Below are positions 46,701 through 60,800 of a DNA stretch of 64,000 nt, piece after piece. A program made the translations under genes and the position numbers. Numbering within the stretch: position 1 is the stretch's first letter; every line of letters starts with the position of its first letter. Origin of the DNA: Sipunculus nudus (Eukaryota; Annelida; Sipuncula; Golfingiida; Sipunculidae); the NCBI GenBank assembly GCA_026874595.1, contig CM049306.1:10685019-10749018 (forward strand). The letters run 5' to 3'. The notes beneath the pieces were generated by a model that worked only from the letters and a program-made list of their open reading frames with translations, had not been told where the DNA came from and ran no database searches.

Positions 46701-48169
46701 TTTTTTTATAAATGATGAATATAGCTGTATATTACCATTAGAAATAACAAGAAATGTATTCCCAATATTCCCTACAAAATATATAGAAATAGATCCTCTG
46801 ACATATGTTTCCTAACCTAATAATTTTGTTGCATATTATTAAGGTATATAATTAATGTGAAATTTAAAATCAGTATTCCTTGTGGAATAAATATCTCCCA
46901 GACAGAATGTACCCAGACCAATAATTCCAAAGTTACTGTTCCCGGGATAGTTGGTCCTGGATCCACTTTTAGTGGAGGTATATATATCTTACTGTCTGTG
47001 AAAGATTTACCAGAATATCAGCTCAGGCTTGCTAAGATGGTCCATTTCTGAGTGCTCCTCCATCAATTTAAAGTGTGCCTCCAAGTCTAATTTGAATGAA
47101 CCTGGAGAATCCCCTACAGGGGGTAATATCTGCCTGAAAATGTCATTGTAGTGAGATAAACAGATTTAGGAGTGTCTTACTGGGTCACAGGGAGGATAAT
47201 CTTAATAAGCCTGTAGATATAGCGGCCTTCCATTCTTTACTCTTCATGACCTTGTCAAATCCTGGGAGACTTAACACGCACAGGAAGGTTTTCTTCTTCG
47301 TTGATGGATTGTCTACAGGAAATCCCAAATACAGGGAATTTATTTACTGCTGTATATTATTTAGATGAATTGGAAGCTGCCTATCTTCACCTGGCTTGTA
47401 GAGGAAATTACTGGCTGCTCCCTACAATAAGATTAACTGACTTCTCCCTCACCTGCTGACCTGGACACTGTGGTTCAAGTCATGTCAGCTGTTTACAATT
47501 GTGTGTGTTACACAACCCAGCTCACAGTTTGTAACACATCAATAGAAATTCAGCAGGCATTTTCACAAGAGTTCTATCTGTTCTGAGAGGCAGTTGCTGT
47601 TTGTTGGTGGAAGAGGGAAATGCTGTAAAACAAAACTTACTTACACAAACCATATTTTAACAGTAGCCATCCATAATTTACTAATGACTACGGACATAAA
47701 AAAAACCCTCAAAATCGTAAAATTACATAAATTCAGGTTGAGATCATTATTTTATTCCTAGCTGTGTTCACAATGTAATTTATCTGTCTGTGCTTAATAT
47801 GAAAAAAGTGTCAGTCATTTTTTATTAATTAATCATTATGGTGCAGGTTTAATCTATCATTTTTTTTTTCATCAGTTTAGCTCATTTTTTATCAACTTGG
47901 CTTTTCCTTGTACAGTAGAAGAGGGATTAATGAGATGCACTTGTTTTATCTAGGTCCAACAGATTCTATCATGAGACACAGGAACTGGGTCTCTGTACAG
48001 AATTGTTTCCAATTTGGGATTTTTGTGACTGAATCTATAATGACAATTACTTGTGGTTAAAAACAGAAGAAATAAATTGGCTTGAATATGGATGAACCAA
48101 GCAAGCAGATGTACAAAATGGGAGCACCCCATAAAGCTTGAATGCTGGAAATATGCCAGGAATTTCATT
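46701..48169. other. Unique DNA, no supported gene
   Basis: AT-rich with scattered short frames. No repeat array or coding pattern seen. Confidence 0.5.
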
Positions 48170-48480
48170 ATTTATTTTATTGTTCCCTGCTTCTGCGGAA
48201 GCAAGTGACATTGATTTTGGTTTGTCTGTCTGTCTGTCCCTCTGTCTGTCCATCCATCAAGTTTTCATTTCTTTGCAATAACTTTCCTAAATATTATCCA
48301 TTTTCATTCAATTTGGGTCAGTGATTGCTCTCATGCATACCTTGGTTGGGATTTGTTTAGAGTGTATGTCTGAAAATTTATTATCACCAGCTCCAAAACA
48401 AACAAAAAATTTCCCTTTTGTCCCCAATTCACAAAAAATTATGACATGTGAAGACATCTTCAGGGGACAACTAAAACTAA
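48170..48480 (+). mobile_element. GTCT-core HINE-like fragment
   Basis: A hairpin TGCTTC-TGCG-GAAGCA (48188-48203) is followed by a (GTCT)n/GTCC core at about 48224-48256 and an AT-rich body. Hairpin plus GTCY core is the layout of the elements at 25758 and 29461. No clear 3' end. Confidence 0.5.
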
Positions 48481-48540
48481 AACACAGACACTGACATGTT
48501 GAGACATCTTCATGGGAAAATAAAAACTAAATTATATTAT
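48443..48540. repeat. 50-bp direct duplication
   Basis: GACATGTGAAGACATCTTCA (48443) recurs as GACATGTTGAGACATCTTCA (48493). Both are followed by a GGGRAMAA stretch and an AAAACTAAA stretch. Confidence 0.75.
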
Positions 48541-49448
48541 ACAAGGCCAGCATGAAGATCACAGGAAGCTAAAATATCAAGAGGTGGAAGCAGGTTACAT
48601 AAATTCCACGAATTTGCTGGTTTGAGCAAATTTTATTTTTACTTTTACACAAATCCCATATGTGACAAACTTTTTAAGCAAACCTGTGAGCTTATGCGAT
48701 GGTGCAGCATCGTTCGGTGTGCATGGTGTGTCATGCGTCGTCTGTGGTACATTAACCATAGCTATCTCATAACCGGCAGGAGCTAGCTAGCATCACCAAA
48801 TTTTTTGCAAATAAATTTTTTTTTTTTTCTAACTGCATTTTCTGAGATTTTATAGGGAAAAAGCTAAAAAAGCTTTAAAAATCTTCTTCTCCGAAACTGT
48901 CCAGCCAAATTGTCCAATATTTCACATAAATGATCCCTGGAACAATCTCTCTCAAGTTTGTTCGAATGGTTCCAGTTTGGAGATTTTTGGTCGAGTTACA
49001 GGAGGTTGAACTTTGTCATCTGTCCAAATGAGCACACTAAAATTAAAATCTCAGAAACGGCTAGAGCAATAATCACCAATTTTTACACCAATGTTTGTCA
49101 CATATGTCATATCTGAAATTGAGGTATTGGTGGCGCCACCTACATTGATGTGTTTTTTACAGGCGAAAATGTAATTTTAAACTCTTCTAGCTTATACACT
49201 GATTAATGATGAAACTGTTAAGCTGATTGGTTTAAAATTTACAAGAATTATTCTATGGCAGGATTCTGCTAGTTTTAGATTGGGTAAATACAGCTTTAAA
49301 AAAGCATTGTAGCCAATTGAAAAAGGCTTTCTGTGTTTGAAAACAGATTTGACAACATGCTGAGTTTCAGCAGCCAAGTCAAGAGGTCACTAAATACAAA
49401 CAGGTGGGGTCCAGATATCACCATGGCAACTGACCTGGCTCTGGCGGG

Positions 49449-49500
49449 TGTCTAGACAATGTGTCTAGATGTCTAGACACAGCGTCTAGACGTCTAGACA
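49449..49500. repeat. Cluster of GTCTAGAC palindromes
   Basis: TGTCTAGACA-type palindromes occur four times in 52 bp, alternating with AATGT and AGC spacers. Copy 1 has a shorter version at 26954-26985. Confidence 0.85.
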
Positions 49501-49895
49501 CAATGTTTAGATGCAGAATTCCCAGATTATTGGAACTATATCTTTCAACTGTTTGAAAAAACTTGGTTTGCATTTTAAGTGAATCGGGTTTATCATCAGG
49601 TTACATGTGAACTGCTGCGCCTTCATTTTTGGTTGACCTCTGACCTTTCCTGGCTGCCCAGTGTCTATTGTGCGTCTGTTTCCAGACATAAACCCACATA
49701 TCTCGGGAACCGTTTGACCAATCAGGCTAAAAATTTTGCAAAAATGTAACCCTTTGATAGCTTTATAACATACACTAAAAATGGTGACACCACCTGCAAC
49801 CATTTATGCACAGTGTCCATCTGTTCATCTGCCTGGGGATAAAATCACTCATATCTCAGCAGTGGTTTGACTTATCCACCTGAAATTTTCCAGGT

Positions 49896-51551
49896 TTATA
49901 CATTCTGGACAGCTTTCTCAATTTTATGACAGGTGGCACGACCTACATTCACGTTTACTCTGCAGACATCCAAACTCATATCTCGGGAACTGTTTGACCG
50001 ATTTGGCCAAAATTTTGCATGTGTATAGATCTCACATAGCTCTTCATCATAAACAAAAGTGGTGGCACCACCTGCAACCATTTTCCACAGCGTCCATCTG
50101 TTCATCTGCCTTGGGATAAAATCACTCATATCTCAGCAGTGGTCTGACTTTTCCACCTGAAATTTTGCAGGTTTATACATCCTGGACAGCTCTCTTGATT
50201 TTATGACAGGTGGCACGACCAACATTCACGTTTACTCTGCAGACATCCAAGCTTAAATCTCGGGAACCGTATGACCGTTTCAGCCAAAATTTTGCATGTG
50301 TATAGATCTCACATAGCTCTTCATCATAGGCAAAACTGGTGCCACCTGCAACCATTTATGCACAGCGTCCATCTGTTCATCTGCCTTTGGATAAAATCAC
50401 TCATATATCAGCAGTGGTTTGACTTTTCCACCTGAAATTTTGCAGGTTTATACATTCTGGACAGCTTTCTCAATTTTATGACAGGTGGCACGACCTACAT
50501 TCACGTTTACTCTGCAGACATCCAAACTCATATCTCGGGAACTGTTTGACCGATTTGGCCAAAATTTTGCATGTGTATAGATCTCACATAGCTCTTCATC
50601 ATAAACAAAAGTGGTGGCACCACCTGCAACCATTTTCCACAGCGTCCATCTGTTCATCTGCCTTGGGATAAAATCACTCATATCTCAGCAGTGGTCTGAC
50701 TTTTCCACCTGAAATTTTGCAGGTTTATACATCCTGGACAGCTCTCTTGATTTTATGACAGGTGGCACGACCAACATTCATGTTTACTCTGCAGACATCC
50801 AAGCTTAAATCTCGGGAACCGTATGACCGTTTCAGCCAAAATTTTGCATGTGTATAGATCTCACATAGCTCTTCATCATAGGCAAAACTGGTGCCACCTG
50901 CAACCATTTATGCACAGCGTCCATCTGTTCATCTGCCTTTGGATAAAATCACTCATATATCAGCAGTGGTTTGACTTTTCCACCTGAAATTTTGCAGGTT
51001 TATACATTCTGGACAGCTTTCTCAATTTTATGACAGGTGGCACGACCTACATTCACGTTTACTCTGCAGACATCCAAACTCATATCTCGGGAACTGTTTG
51101 ACCGATTTGGCCAAAATTTTGCATGTGTATAGATCTCACATAGCTCTTCATCATAAACAAAAGTGGTGGCACCACCTGCAACCATTTTCCACAGCGTCCA
51201 TCTGTTCATCTGCCTTGGGATAAAATCACTCATATCTCAGCAGTGGTCTGACTTTTCCACCTGAAATTTTGCAGGTTTATACATCCTGGACAGCTCTCTT
51301 GATTTTATGACAGGTGGCACGACCAACATTCACGTTTACTCTGCAGACATCCAAGCTTAAATCTCGGGAACCGTATGACCGTTTCAGCCAAAATTTTGCT
51401 TGTGTATAGATCTCACATAGCTCTTCATCATAGGCAAAACTGGTGCCACCTGCAACCATTTATGCACAGCGTCCATCTGTTCATCTGCCTTTGGATAAAA
51501 TCACTCATATATCAGCAGTGGTTTGACTTTTCCACCTGAAATTTTGCAGGT
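49896..51551 (+). repeat. 552-bp higher-order repeat, three copies
   Basis: Two adjacent monomers (277 + 275 bp) repeat as a block beginning at 49896, 50448 and 51000, almost without differences. The exceptions are single bases (for example ACATTCACG against ACATTCATG at about 50777). Confidence 0.9.
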
Positions 51552-51829
51552 TTATACATCCTGGACAGCTCTCTTGATTTTATGACAGATGGCGCCACCT
51601 ATATTCACATTTAGTCTGCAGACATCCAAGCTCATATCTCGGTGACTGTTTGACTGATTGAGCCAAAATTTTGCATGTGTATAGATCTCACGTAGCTCGT
51701 CATCATAGGCAAAACTGGTGGCGCCACCTGCAACCATTTTTGCACAGGGTCCATCTGTTCATCTGCCTTGGGATAAAATCACTCATATCTCAGCAGTGGT
51801 TTGACTTATCAACTTGAAATTTTGCAGGT

Positions 51830-54800
51830 TTATAAATCCTGGATAGCTTTTTCGATTTTATGACAGGTGGCACGACCTACATTCACGTTTACTCTGCAGA
51901 CATCCAAGCTCATATCTCGGGAACCTTTTGACCGATTTGGCCAAAATTTTGCATGTGTATAGATCTCACATAGCTCGTCATCATAGGCAATACTGGTGGC
52001 GCCACCTGCAACCATTTTCGCACAGCATCCATCTGTTCATCTGCCTTGGGATAAAATCACTCATATCTCAACAGTGGTTTGACTTATCAACCTGAAATTT
52101 TGCAGGTTTATAAATCCTGGATAGCTTTTTCGATTTTATGACAGGTGGCACAACCTACATTCACATTTACTCTGCAGACATCCAAGCTCATATCTTGGGA
52201 ACCATTTGACCAATTTGGCAAAACTTTTGCATGTGTATAGATCTCACATAGCAATTCATCATAGGCAAAACTGGTGCCACCTGCAACCATTTATGCACAG
52301 CGTCCATCTGTTCATCTGCCTTTGGATAAAATCACTCATATATCAGCAGTGGTTTGACTTTTCCACCTGAAATTTGCAGGTTTATAAATCCTGGACAGGT
52401 TTCTCGATTTTATGACAGGTGGCACGACCTACATTCACATTTACTCTGCAGACATCCAAGCTCATATCTCGAGAACTGTTTAACCAATTTCGCAAAAATT
52501 TTGCATGTGTATAGATCTCACATAGCTCGTCATCATAGGCAATACTGGTGGCGCCACCTGCAACCATTTTTGCACAGGGTCCATCTGTTCATCTGCCTTG
52601 GAATAAAATCACTCATTTCTCAGCAGTGGTCTGACTTATCAACTTGAAATTTTGCAGGTTTATAAATCCTGGACAGCTTTCTCAATTTTATGACAGGCGG
52701 CATGACCTACATTCACGTTTACTCTGCAGACATCCAAGCTCATATCTCGGGAACCTTTTGACTGATTTGGCCAAAATTTTGCATGTCTATAGATCTCACA
52801 TAGCTCGTCATCTTAGGCATACCTGGATACCTGGTGGAGCCACCTGCAACCACTTATGCACAGCGTCCATCTGTTCATCTGCCATAGGTAAAATCACTCA
52901 TATCTCAGCAGTGGTCTGACTTATCAACCTGAAATTTTGCAGGTTGATACATCCTAGACAGCTTTCTTGATTTTATGACAGGTGGCACGACCTACATTCA
53001 CATTTACTCTGCAGACATCCAAGCTCATATCTTGGGAACCATTTGACCGATTTGGTAAAAATTTTGCATGTGTATAGATCTCACATAGCTCGTCATCATA
53101 GGCAAAACTGGTGGCGCCACCTGCAACCATTTTTGCACAGGGTCCATCTGTTCATCTGCCTTGGGATAAAATCACTCATATCTCAGAAGTGGTTTGACTT
53201 TTCCACCTGAAATTTTGCAGATTTGTACATCCTGGACAGCTCTCTTGATTTTATGACAGGTGGCACGACCTACATTCACGTTTACTTTGCAGATATCCAA
53301 ACTCATATCTCGGGAACCATTTGACCAATTTGGCCAAAATTTAGCATGTGTATAGATCTCACATAGTTCTTCATCATAGGCAAAACTGGTGGCGCCACCT
53401 GCAACCACTTATGCACAGCGTCCATCTATTCATCTGCCTTGGGATAAAATCACTCATATCTCAGAAGTGGTTTGACTTATCCACCTGAAATTTTTCAGGC
53501 TTATACATCCTGGACAGCTTTCTCGATTTTATGACAGGTGGCACGACCTACATTCATGTTTACTCTGCAGACATCCAAGCTCATATCTCGGGAACCGTAT
53601 GACCGATTTGGCCAAAATTTTGCATATGTATAGATCTCACATAGCTCTTCATCATAGGCAAAACTGGTGGCACCACCTGCAACCATTTTCGCACAGCATC
53701 CATCTGTTCATCTGCCTTTGGATAAAATCACTCATATATCAGCAGTGGTTTGACTTATCAACCTGAAATTTTGCAGGTTTATAAATCCTGGATAGCTTTT
53801 TCGATTTTATGACAGGTTGCACAACCTGCATTCACATTTACTCTGCAGACATCCAAGCTCATATCTTGGGAACCATTTGACCAATTTGGCAAAACTTTTG
53901 CATGTGTATAGATCTCACATAGCAATTCATCATAGGCAAAACTGGTGCCACCTGCAACCATTTATGCACAGCGTCCATCTGTTCATCTGCCTTTGGATAA
54001 AATCACTCATATATCAGCAGTGGTTTGACTTTTCCACCTGAAATTTGCAGGTTTATAAATCCTGGACAGGTTTCTCGATTTTATGACAGGTGGCACGACC
54101 TACATTCACATTTACTCTGCAGACATCCAAGCTCATATCTCGAGAACTGTTTAACCAATTTCGCAAAAATTTTGCATGTGTATAGATCTCACATAGCTCG
54201 TCATCATAGGCAATACTGGTGGCGCCACCTGCAACCATTTTTGCACAGGGTCCATCTGTTCATCTGCCTTGGAATAAAATCACTCATTTCTCAGCAGTGG
54301 TCTGACTTATCAACTTGAAATTTTGCAGGTTTATAAATCCTGGACAGCTTTCTCAATTTTATGACAGGCGGCATGACCTACATTCACGTTTACTCTGCAG
54401 ACATCCAAGCTCATATCTCGGGAACCTTTTGACTGATTTGGCCAAAATTTTGCATGTCTATAGATCTCACATAGCTCGTCATCTTAGGCATACCTGGATA
54501 CCTGGTGGAGCCACCTGCAACCACTTATGCACAGCGTCCATCTGTTCATCTGCCATAGGTAAAATCACTCATATCTCAGCAGTGGTCTGACTTATCAACC
54601 TGAAATTTTGCAGGTTGATACATCCTAGACAGCTTTCTTGATTTTATGACAGGTGGCACGACCTACATTCACATTTACTCTGCAGACATCCAAGCTCATA
54701 TCTTGGGAACCATTTGACCGATTTGGTAAAAATTTTGCATGTGTATAGATCTCACATAGCTCGTCATCATAGGCAAAACTGGTGGCGCCACCTGCAACCA

Positions 54801-57800
54801 TTTTTGCACAGGGTCCATCTGTTCATCTGCCTTGGGATAAAATCACTCATATCTCAGAAGTGGTTTGACTTTTCCACCTGAAATTTTGCAGATTTGTACA
54901 TCCTGGACAGCTCTCTTGATTTTATGACAGGTGGCACGACCTACATTCACGTTTACTTTGCAGATATCCAAACTCATATCTCGGGAACCATTTGACCAAT
55001 TTGGCCAAAATTTAGCATGTGTATAGATCTCACATAGTTCTTCATCATAGGCAAAACTGGTGGCGCCACCTGCAACCACTTATGCACAGCGTCCATCTAT
55101 TCATCTGCCTTGGGATAAAATCACTCATATCTCAGAAGTGGTTTGACTTATCCACCTGAAATTTTTCAGGCTTATACATCCTGGACAGCTTTCTCGATTT
55201 TATGACAGGTGGCACGACCTACATTCATGTTTACTCTGCAGACATCCAAGCTCATATCTCGGGAACCGTATGACCGATTTGGCCAAAATTTTGCATATGT
55301 ATAGATCTCACATAGCTCTTCATCATAGGCAAAACTGGTGGCACCACCTGCAACAATTTTCGCACAGCATCCATCTGTTCATCTGCCTTTGGATAAAATC
55401 ACTCATATATCAGCAGTGGTTTGACTTTTCCACCTAAAATTTTGCAGGTTTATAAATCCTGGACAGCTCTCTTGATTTTATGACAGGTTGCACCACCTAC
55501 ATTCAGGTTTACTTTGCAGATATCAAAACTCATATCTCGGGAACCGTTTGACTGATTAGGCTTAAATTTTTTATGTGTATAGATATCACGTAGCTCTTCA
55601 TCATAGGCAAAACTGGTGGCGCCACCTGCAACCACTTATGCACAGCGTCCATCTGTTCATCTGCCTTGGGATAAAATCACTCATATCTCAGAAGTGGTTT
55701 GACTTATCCACCTGAAATTTTTCAGGTTTATACATCCTGGACAGCTTTCTCGATTTCATGAATGATGGCGCCACCTATATTCACATTTAGTCTGCAGACA
55801 TCCAAGCTCGTATCTCGGTGATTGTTTGACCGATTGAGCCAAAATTTTGCTTGTGTATTGATCTCACGTAGCTCGTCATCATAGGCAAAACTGGTGGCGC
55901 CACCTGCAACCATTTTTGCACAGGGTCCATCTGTTCATCTGCCTTGGGATAAAATCACTCATATCTCAGAAGTGGTTTGACTTATCCACCTGAAATTTTT
56001 CAGGTTTATACATCCTGGACAGCTTTCTCGATTTTATGACAGATGGTGCCACCTATATTCACATTTAGTCTGCAGACATCCAAGCTCGTATCTCGGTGAC
56101 TGTTTGACCGATTGAGCCAAAATTTTGCTTGTGTATAGATCTCACGTAGCTCTTCATCATAAACAAAAGTGGTGGCACCACCTGCAACCATTTTCCACAG
56201 CGTCCATCTGTTCATCTGCCTTGGGATAAAATCACTCATATCTCAGCAGTGGTCTGACTTTTCCACCTGAAATTTTGCAGGTTTATACATCCTGGACAGC
56301 TCTCTTGATTTTATGACAGGTTGCACCACCTACATTCAGGTTTACTTTGCAGATATCCAAACTCATATCTCGGGAATTGTTTGACTGATTTGGCCAAAAT
56401 TTTGCATATGTATAGATCTCACATAGCTCTTCATCATAGCCAAAACTGGTGGCGCCATCTGCAACCACTTATGCACAGTGTCCATCTGTTCATCTGCCTT
56501 GGGATAAAATCACTCATGTCTCAAAAGTGGTTTGACTTATCCACCTGAAATTTTTCAGGTTTATACATCCTGGACAGCTTTCTCGATTTTATGACAGATG
56601 GCGCCACCTATATTCACATTTAGTCTGCAGACATCCAAGCTCATATCTCGGTGACTGTTTGACTGATTGAGCCAAAATTTTGCATGTGTATAGATCTCAC
56701 GTAGCTCGTCATCATAGGCAAAACTGGTGGCGCCACCTGCAACCATTTTTGCACAGGGTCCATCTGTTCATCTGCCTTGGGATAAAATCACTCATATCTC
56801 AGCAGTGGTTTGACTTATCAACTTGAAATTTTGCAGGTTTATAAATCCTGGATAGCTTTTTCGATTTTATGACAGGTGGCACGACCTACATTCACGTTTA
56901 CTCTGCAGACATCCAAGCTCATATCTCGGGAACCTTTTGACCGATTTGGCCAAAATTTTGCATGTGTATAGATCTCACATAGCTCGTCATCATAGGCAAT
57001 ACTGGTGGCGCCACCTGCAACCATTTTTGCACAGGGTCCATCTGTTCATCTGCCTTGGGATAAAATCACTCATATCTCAGCAGTGGTTTGACTTATCAAC
57101 TTGAAATTTTGCAGGTTTATAAATCCTGGATAGCTTTTTCGATTTTATGACAGGTGGCACGACCTACATTCACGTTTACTCTGCAGACATCCAAGCTCAT
57201 ATCTCGGGAACCTTTTGACCGATTTGGCCAAAATTTTGCATGTGTATAGATCTCACATAGCTCGTCATCATAGGCAATACTGGTGGCGCCACCTGCAACC
57301 ATTTTCGCACAGCATCCATTTGTTCATCTGCCTTGGGATAAAATCACTCATATCTCAACAGTGGTTTGACTTATCAACCTGAAATTTTGCAGGTTTATAA
57401 ATCCTGGATAGCTTTTTCGATTTTATGACAGGTGGCACAACCTACATTCACATTTACTCTGCAGACATCCAAGCTCATATCTCGGGAACCATTTGACCAA
57501 TTTGGCAAAACTTTTGCATGTGTATAGATCTCACATAGCAATTCATCATAGGCAAAACTGGTGCCACCTGCAACCATTTATGCACAGCGTCCATCTGTTC
57601 ATCTGCCTTTGGATAAAATCACTCATATATCAGCAGTGGTTTGACTTTTCCACCTGAAATTTGCAGGTTTATAAATCCTGGACAGGTTTCTCGATTTTAT
57701 GACAGGTGGCACGACCTACATTCACATTTACTCTGCAGACATCCAAGCTCATATCTCGAGAACTGTTTAACCAATTTCGCAAAAATTTTGCATGTGTATA

Positions 57801-60800
57801 GATCTCACATAGCTCGTCATCATAGGCAATACTGGTGGCGCCACCTGCAACCATTTTTGCACAGGGTCCATCTGTTCATCTGCCTTGGAATAAAATCACT
57901 CATTTCTCAGCAGTGGTCTGACTTATCAACTTGAAATTTTGCAGGTTTATAAATCCTGGACAGCTTTCTCAATTTTATGACAGGCGGCATGACCTACATT
58001 CACGTTTACTCTGCAGACATCCAAGCTCATATCTCGGGAACCTTTTGACTGATTTGGCCAAAATTTTGCATGTCTATAGATCTCACATAGCTCGTCATCT
58101 TAGGCATACCTGGATACCTGGTGGAGCCACCTGCAACCACTTATGCACAGCGTCCATCTGTTCATCTGCCATAGGTAAAATCACTCATATCTCAGCAGTG
58201 GTCTGACTTATCAACCTGAAATTTTGCAGGTTGATACATCCTAGACAGCTTTCTTGATTTTATGACAGGTGGCACGACCTACATTCACATTTACTCTGCA
58301 GACATCCAAGCTCATATCTTGGGAACCATTTGACCGATTTGGTAAAAATTTTGCATGTGTATAGATCTCACATAGCTCGTCATCATAGGCAAAACTGGTG
58401 GCGCCACCTGCAACCATTTTTGCACAGGGTCCATCTGTTCATCTGCCTTGGGATAAAATCACTCATATCTCAGAAGTGGTTTGACTTTTCCACCTGAAAT
58501 TTTGCAGATTTGTACATCCTGGACAGCTCTCTTGATTTTATGACAGGTGGCACGACCTACATTCACGTTTACTTTGCAGATATCCAAACTCATATCTCGG
58601 GAACCATTTGACCAATTTGGCCAAAATTTAGCATGTGTATAGATCTCACATAGTTCTTCATCATAGGCAAAACTGGTGGCGCCACCTGCAACCACTTATG
58701 CACAGCGTCCATCTATTCATCTGCCTTGGGATAAAATCACTCATATCTCAGAAGTGGTTTGACTTATCCACCTGAAATTTTTCAGGCTTATACATCCTGG
58801 ACAGCTTTCTCGATTTTATGACAGGTGGCACGACCTACATTCATGTTTACTCTGCAGACATCCAAGCTCATATCTCGGGAACCGTATGACCGATTTGGCC
58901 AAAATTTTGCATATGTATAGATCTCACATAGCTCTTCATCATAGGCAAAACTGGTGGCACCACCTGCAACCATTTTCGCACAGCATCCATCTGTTCATCT
59001 GCCTTTGGATAAAATCACTCATATATCAGCAGTGGTTTGACTTATCAACCTGAAATTTTGCAGGTTTATAAATCCTGGATAGCTTTTTCGATTTTATGAC
59101 AGGTTGCACAACCTACATTCACATTTACTCTGCAGACATCCAAGCTCATATCTTGGGAACCATTTGACCAATTTGGCAAAACTTTTGCATGTGTATAGAT
59201 CTCACATAGCAATTCATCATAGGCAAAACTGGTGCCACCTGCAACCATTTATGCACAGCGTCCATCTGTTCATCTGCCTTTGGATAAAATCACTCATATA
59301 TCAGCAGTGGTTTGACTTTTCCACCTGAAATTTGCAGGTTTATAAATCCTGGACAGGTTTCTCGATTTTATGACAGGTGGCACGACCTACATTCACATTT
59401 ACTCTGCAGACATCCAAGCTCATATCTCGAGAACTGTTTAACCAATTTCGCAAAAATTTTGCATGTGTATAGATCTCACATAGCTCGTCATCATAGGCAA
59501 TACTGGTGGCGCCACCTGCAACCATTTTTGCACAGGGTCCATCTGTTCATCTGCCTTGGAATAAAATCACTCATTTCTCAGCAGTGGTCTGACTTATCAA
59601 CTTGAAATTTTGCAGGTTTATAAATCCTGGACAGCTTTCTCAATTTTATGACAGGCGGCATGACCTACATTCACGTTTACTCTGCAGACATCCAAGCTCA
59701 TATCTCGGGAACCTTTTGACTGATTTGGCCAAAATTTTGCATGTCTATAGATCTCACATAGCTCGTCATCTTAGGCATACCTGGATACCTGGTGGAGCCA
59801 CCTGCAACCACTTATGCACAGCGTCCATCTGTTCATCTGCCATAGGTAAAATCACTCATATCTCAGCAGTGGTCTGACTTATCAACCTGAAATTTTGCAG
59901 GTTGATACATCCTAGACAGCTTTCTTGATTTTATGACAGGTGGCACGACCTACATTCACATTTACTCTGCAGACATCCAAGCTCATATCTTGGGAACCAT
60001 TTGACCGATTTGGTAAAAATTTTGCATGTGTATAGATCTCACATAGCTCGTCATCATAGGCAAAACTGGTGGCGCCACCTGCAACCATTTTTGCACAGGG
60101 TCCATCTGTTCATCTGCCTTGGGATAAAATCACTCATATCTCAGAAGTGGTTTGACTTTTCCACCTGAAATTTTGCAGATTTGTACATCCTGGACAGCTC
60201 TCTTGATTTTATGACAGGTGGCACGACCTACATTCACGTTTACTTTGCAGATATCCAAACTCATATCTCGGGAACCATTTGACCAATTTGGCCAAAATTT
60301 AGCATGTGTATAGATCTCACATAGTTCTTCATCATAGGCAAAACTGGTGGCGCCACCTGCAACCACTTATGCACAGCGTCCATCTATTCATCTGCCTTGG
60401 GATAAAATCACTCATATCTCAGAAGTGGTTTGACTTATCCACCTGAAATTTTTCAGGCTTATACATCCTGGACAGCTTTCTCGATTTTATGACAGGTGGC
60501 ACGACCTACATTCATGTTTACTCTGCAGACATCCAAGCTCATATCTCGGGAACCGTATGACCGATTTGGCCAAAATTTTGCATATGTATAGATCTCACAT
60601 AGCTCTTCATCATAGGCAAAACTGGTGGCACCACCTGCAACAATTTTCGCACAGCATCCATCTGTTCATCTGCCTTTGGATAAAATCACTCATATATCAG
60701 CAGTGGTTTGACTTTTCCACCTAAAATTTTGCAGGTTTATAAATCCTGGACAGCTCTCTTGATTTTATGACAGGTTGCACCACCTACATTCAGGTTTACT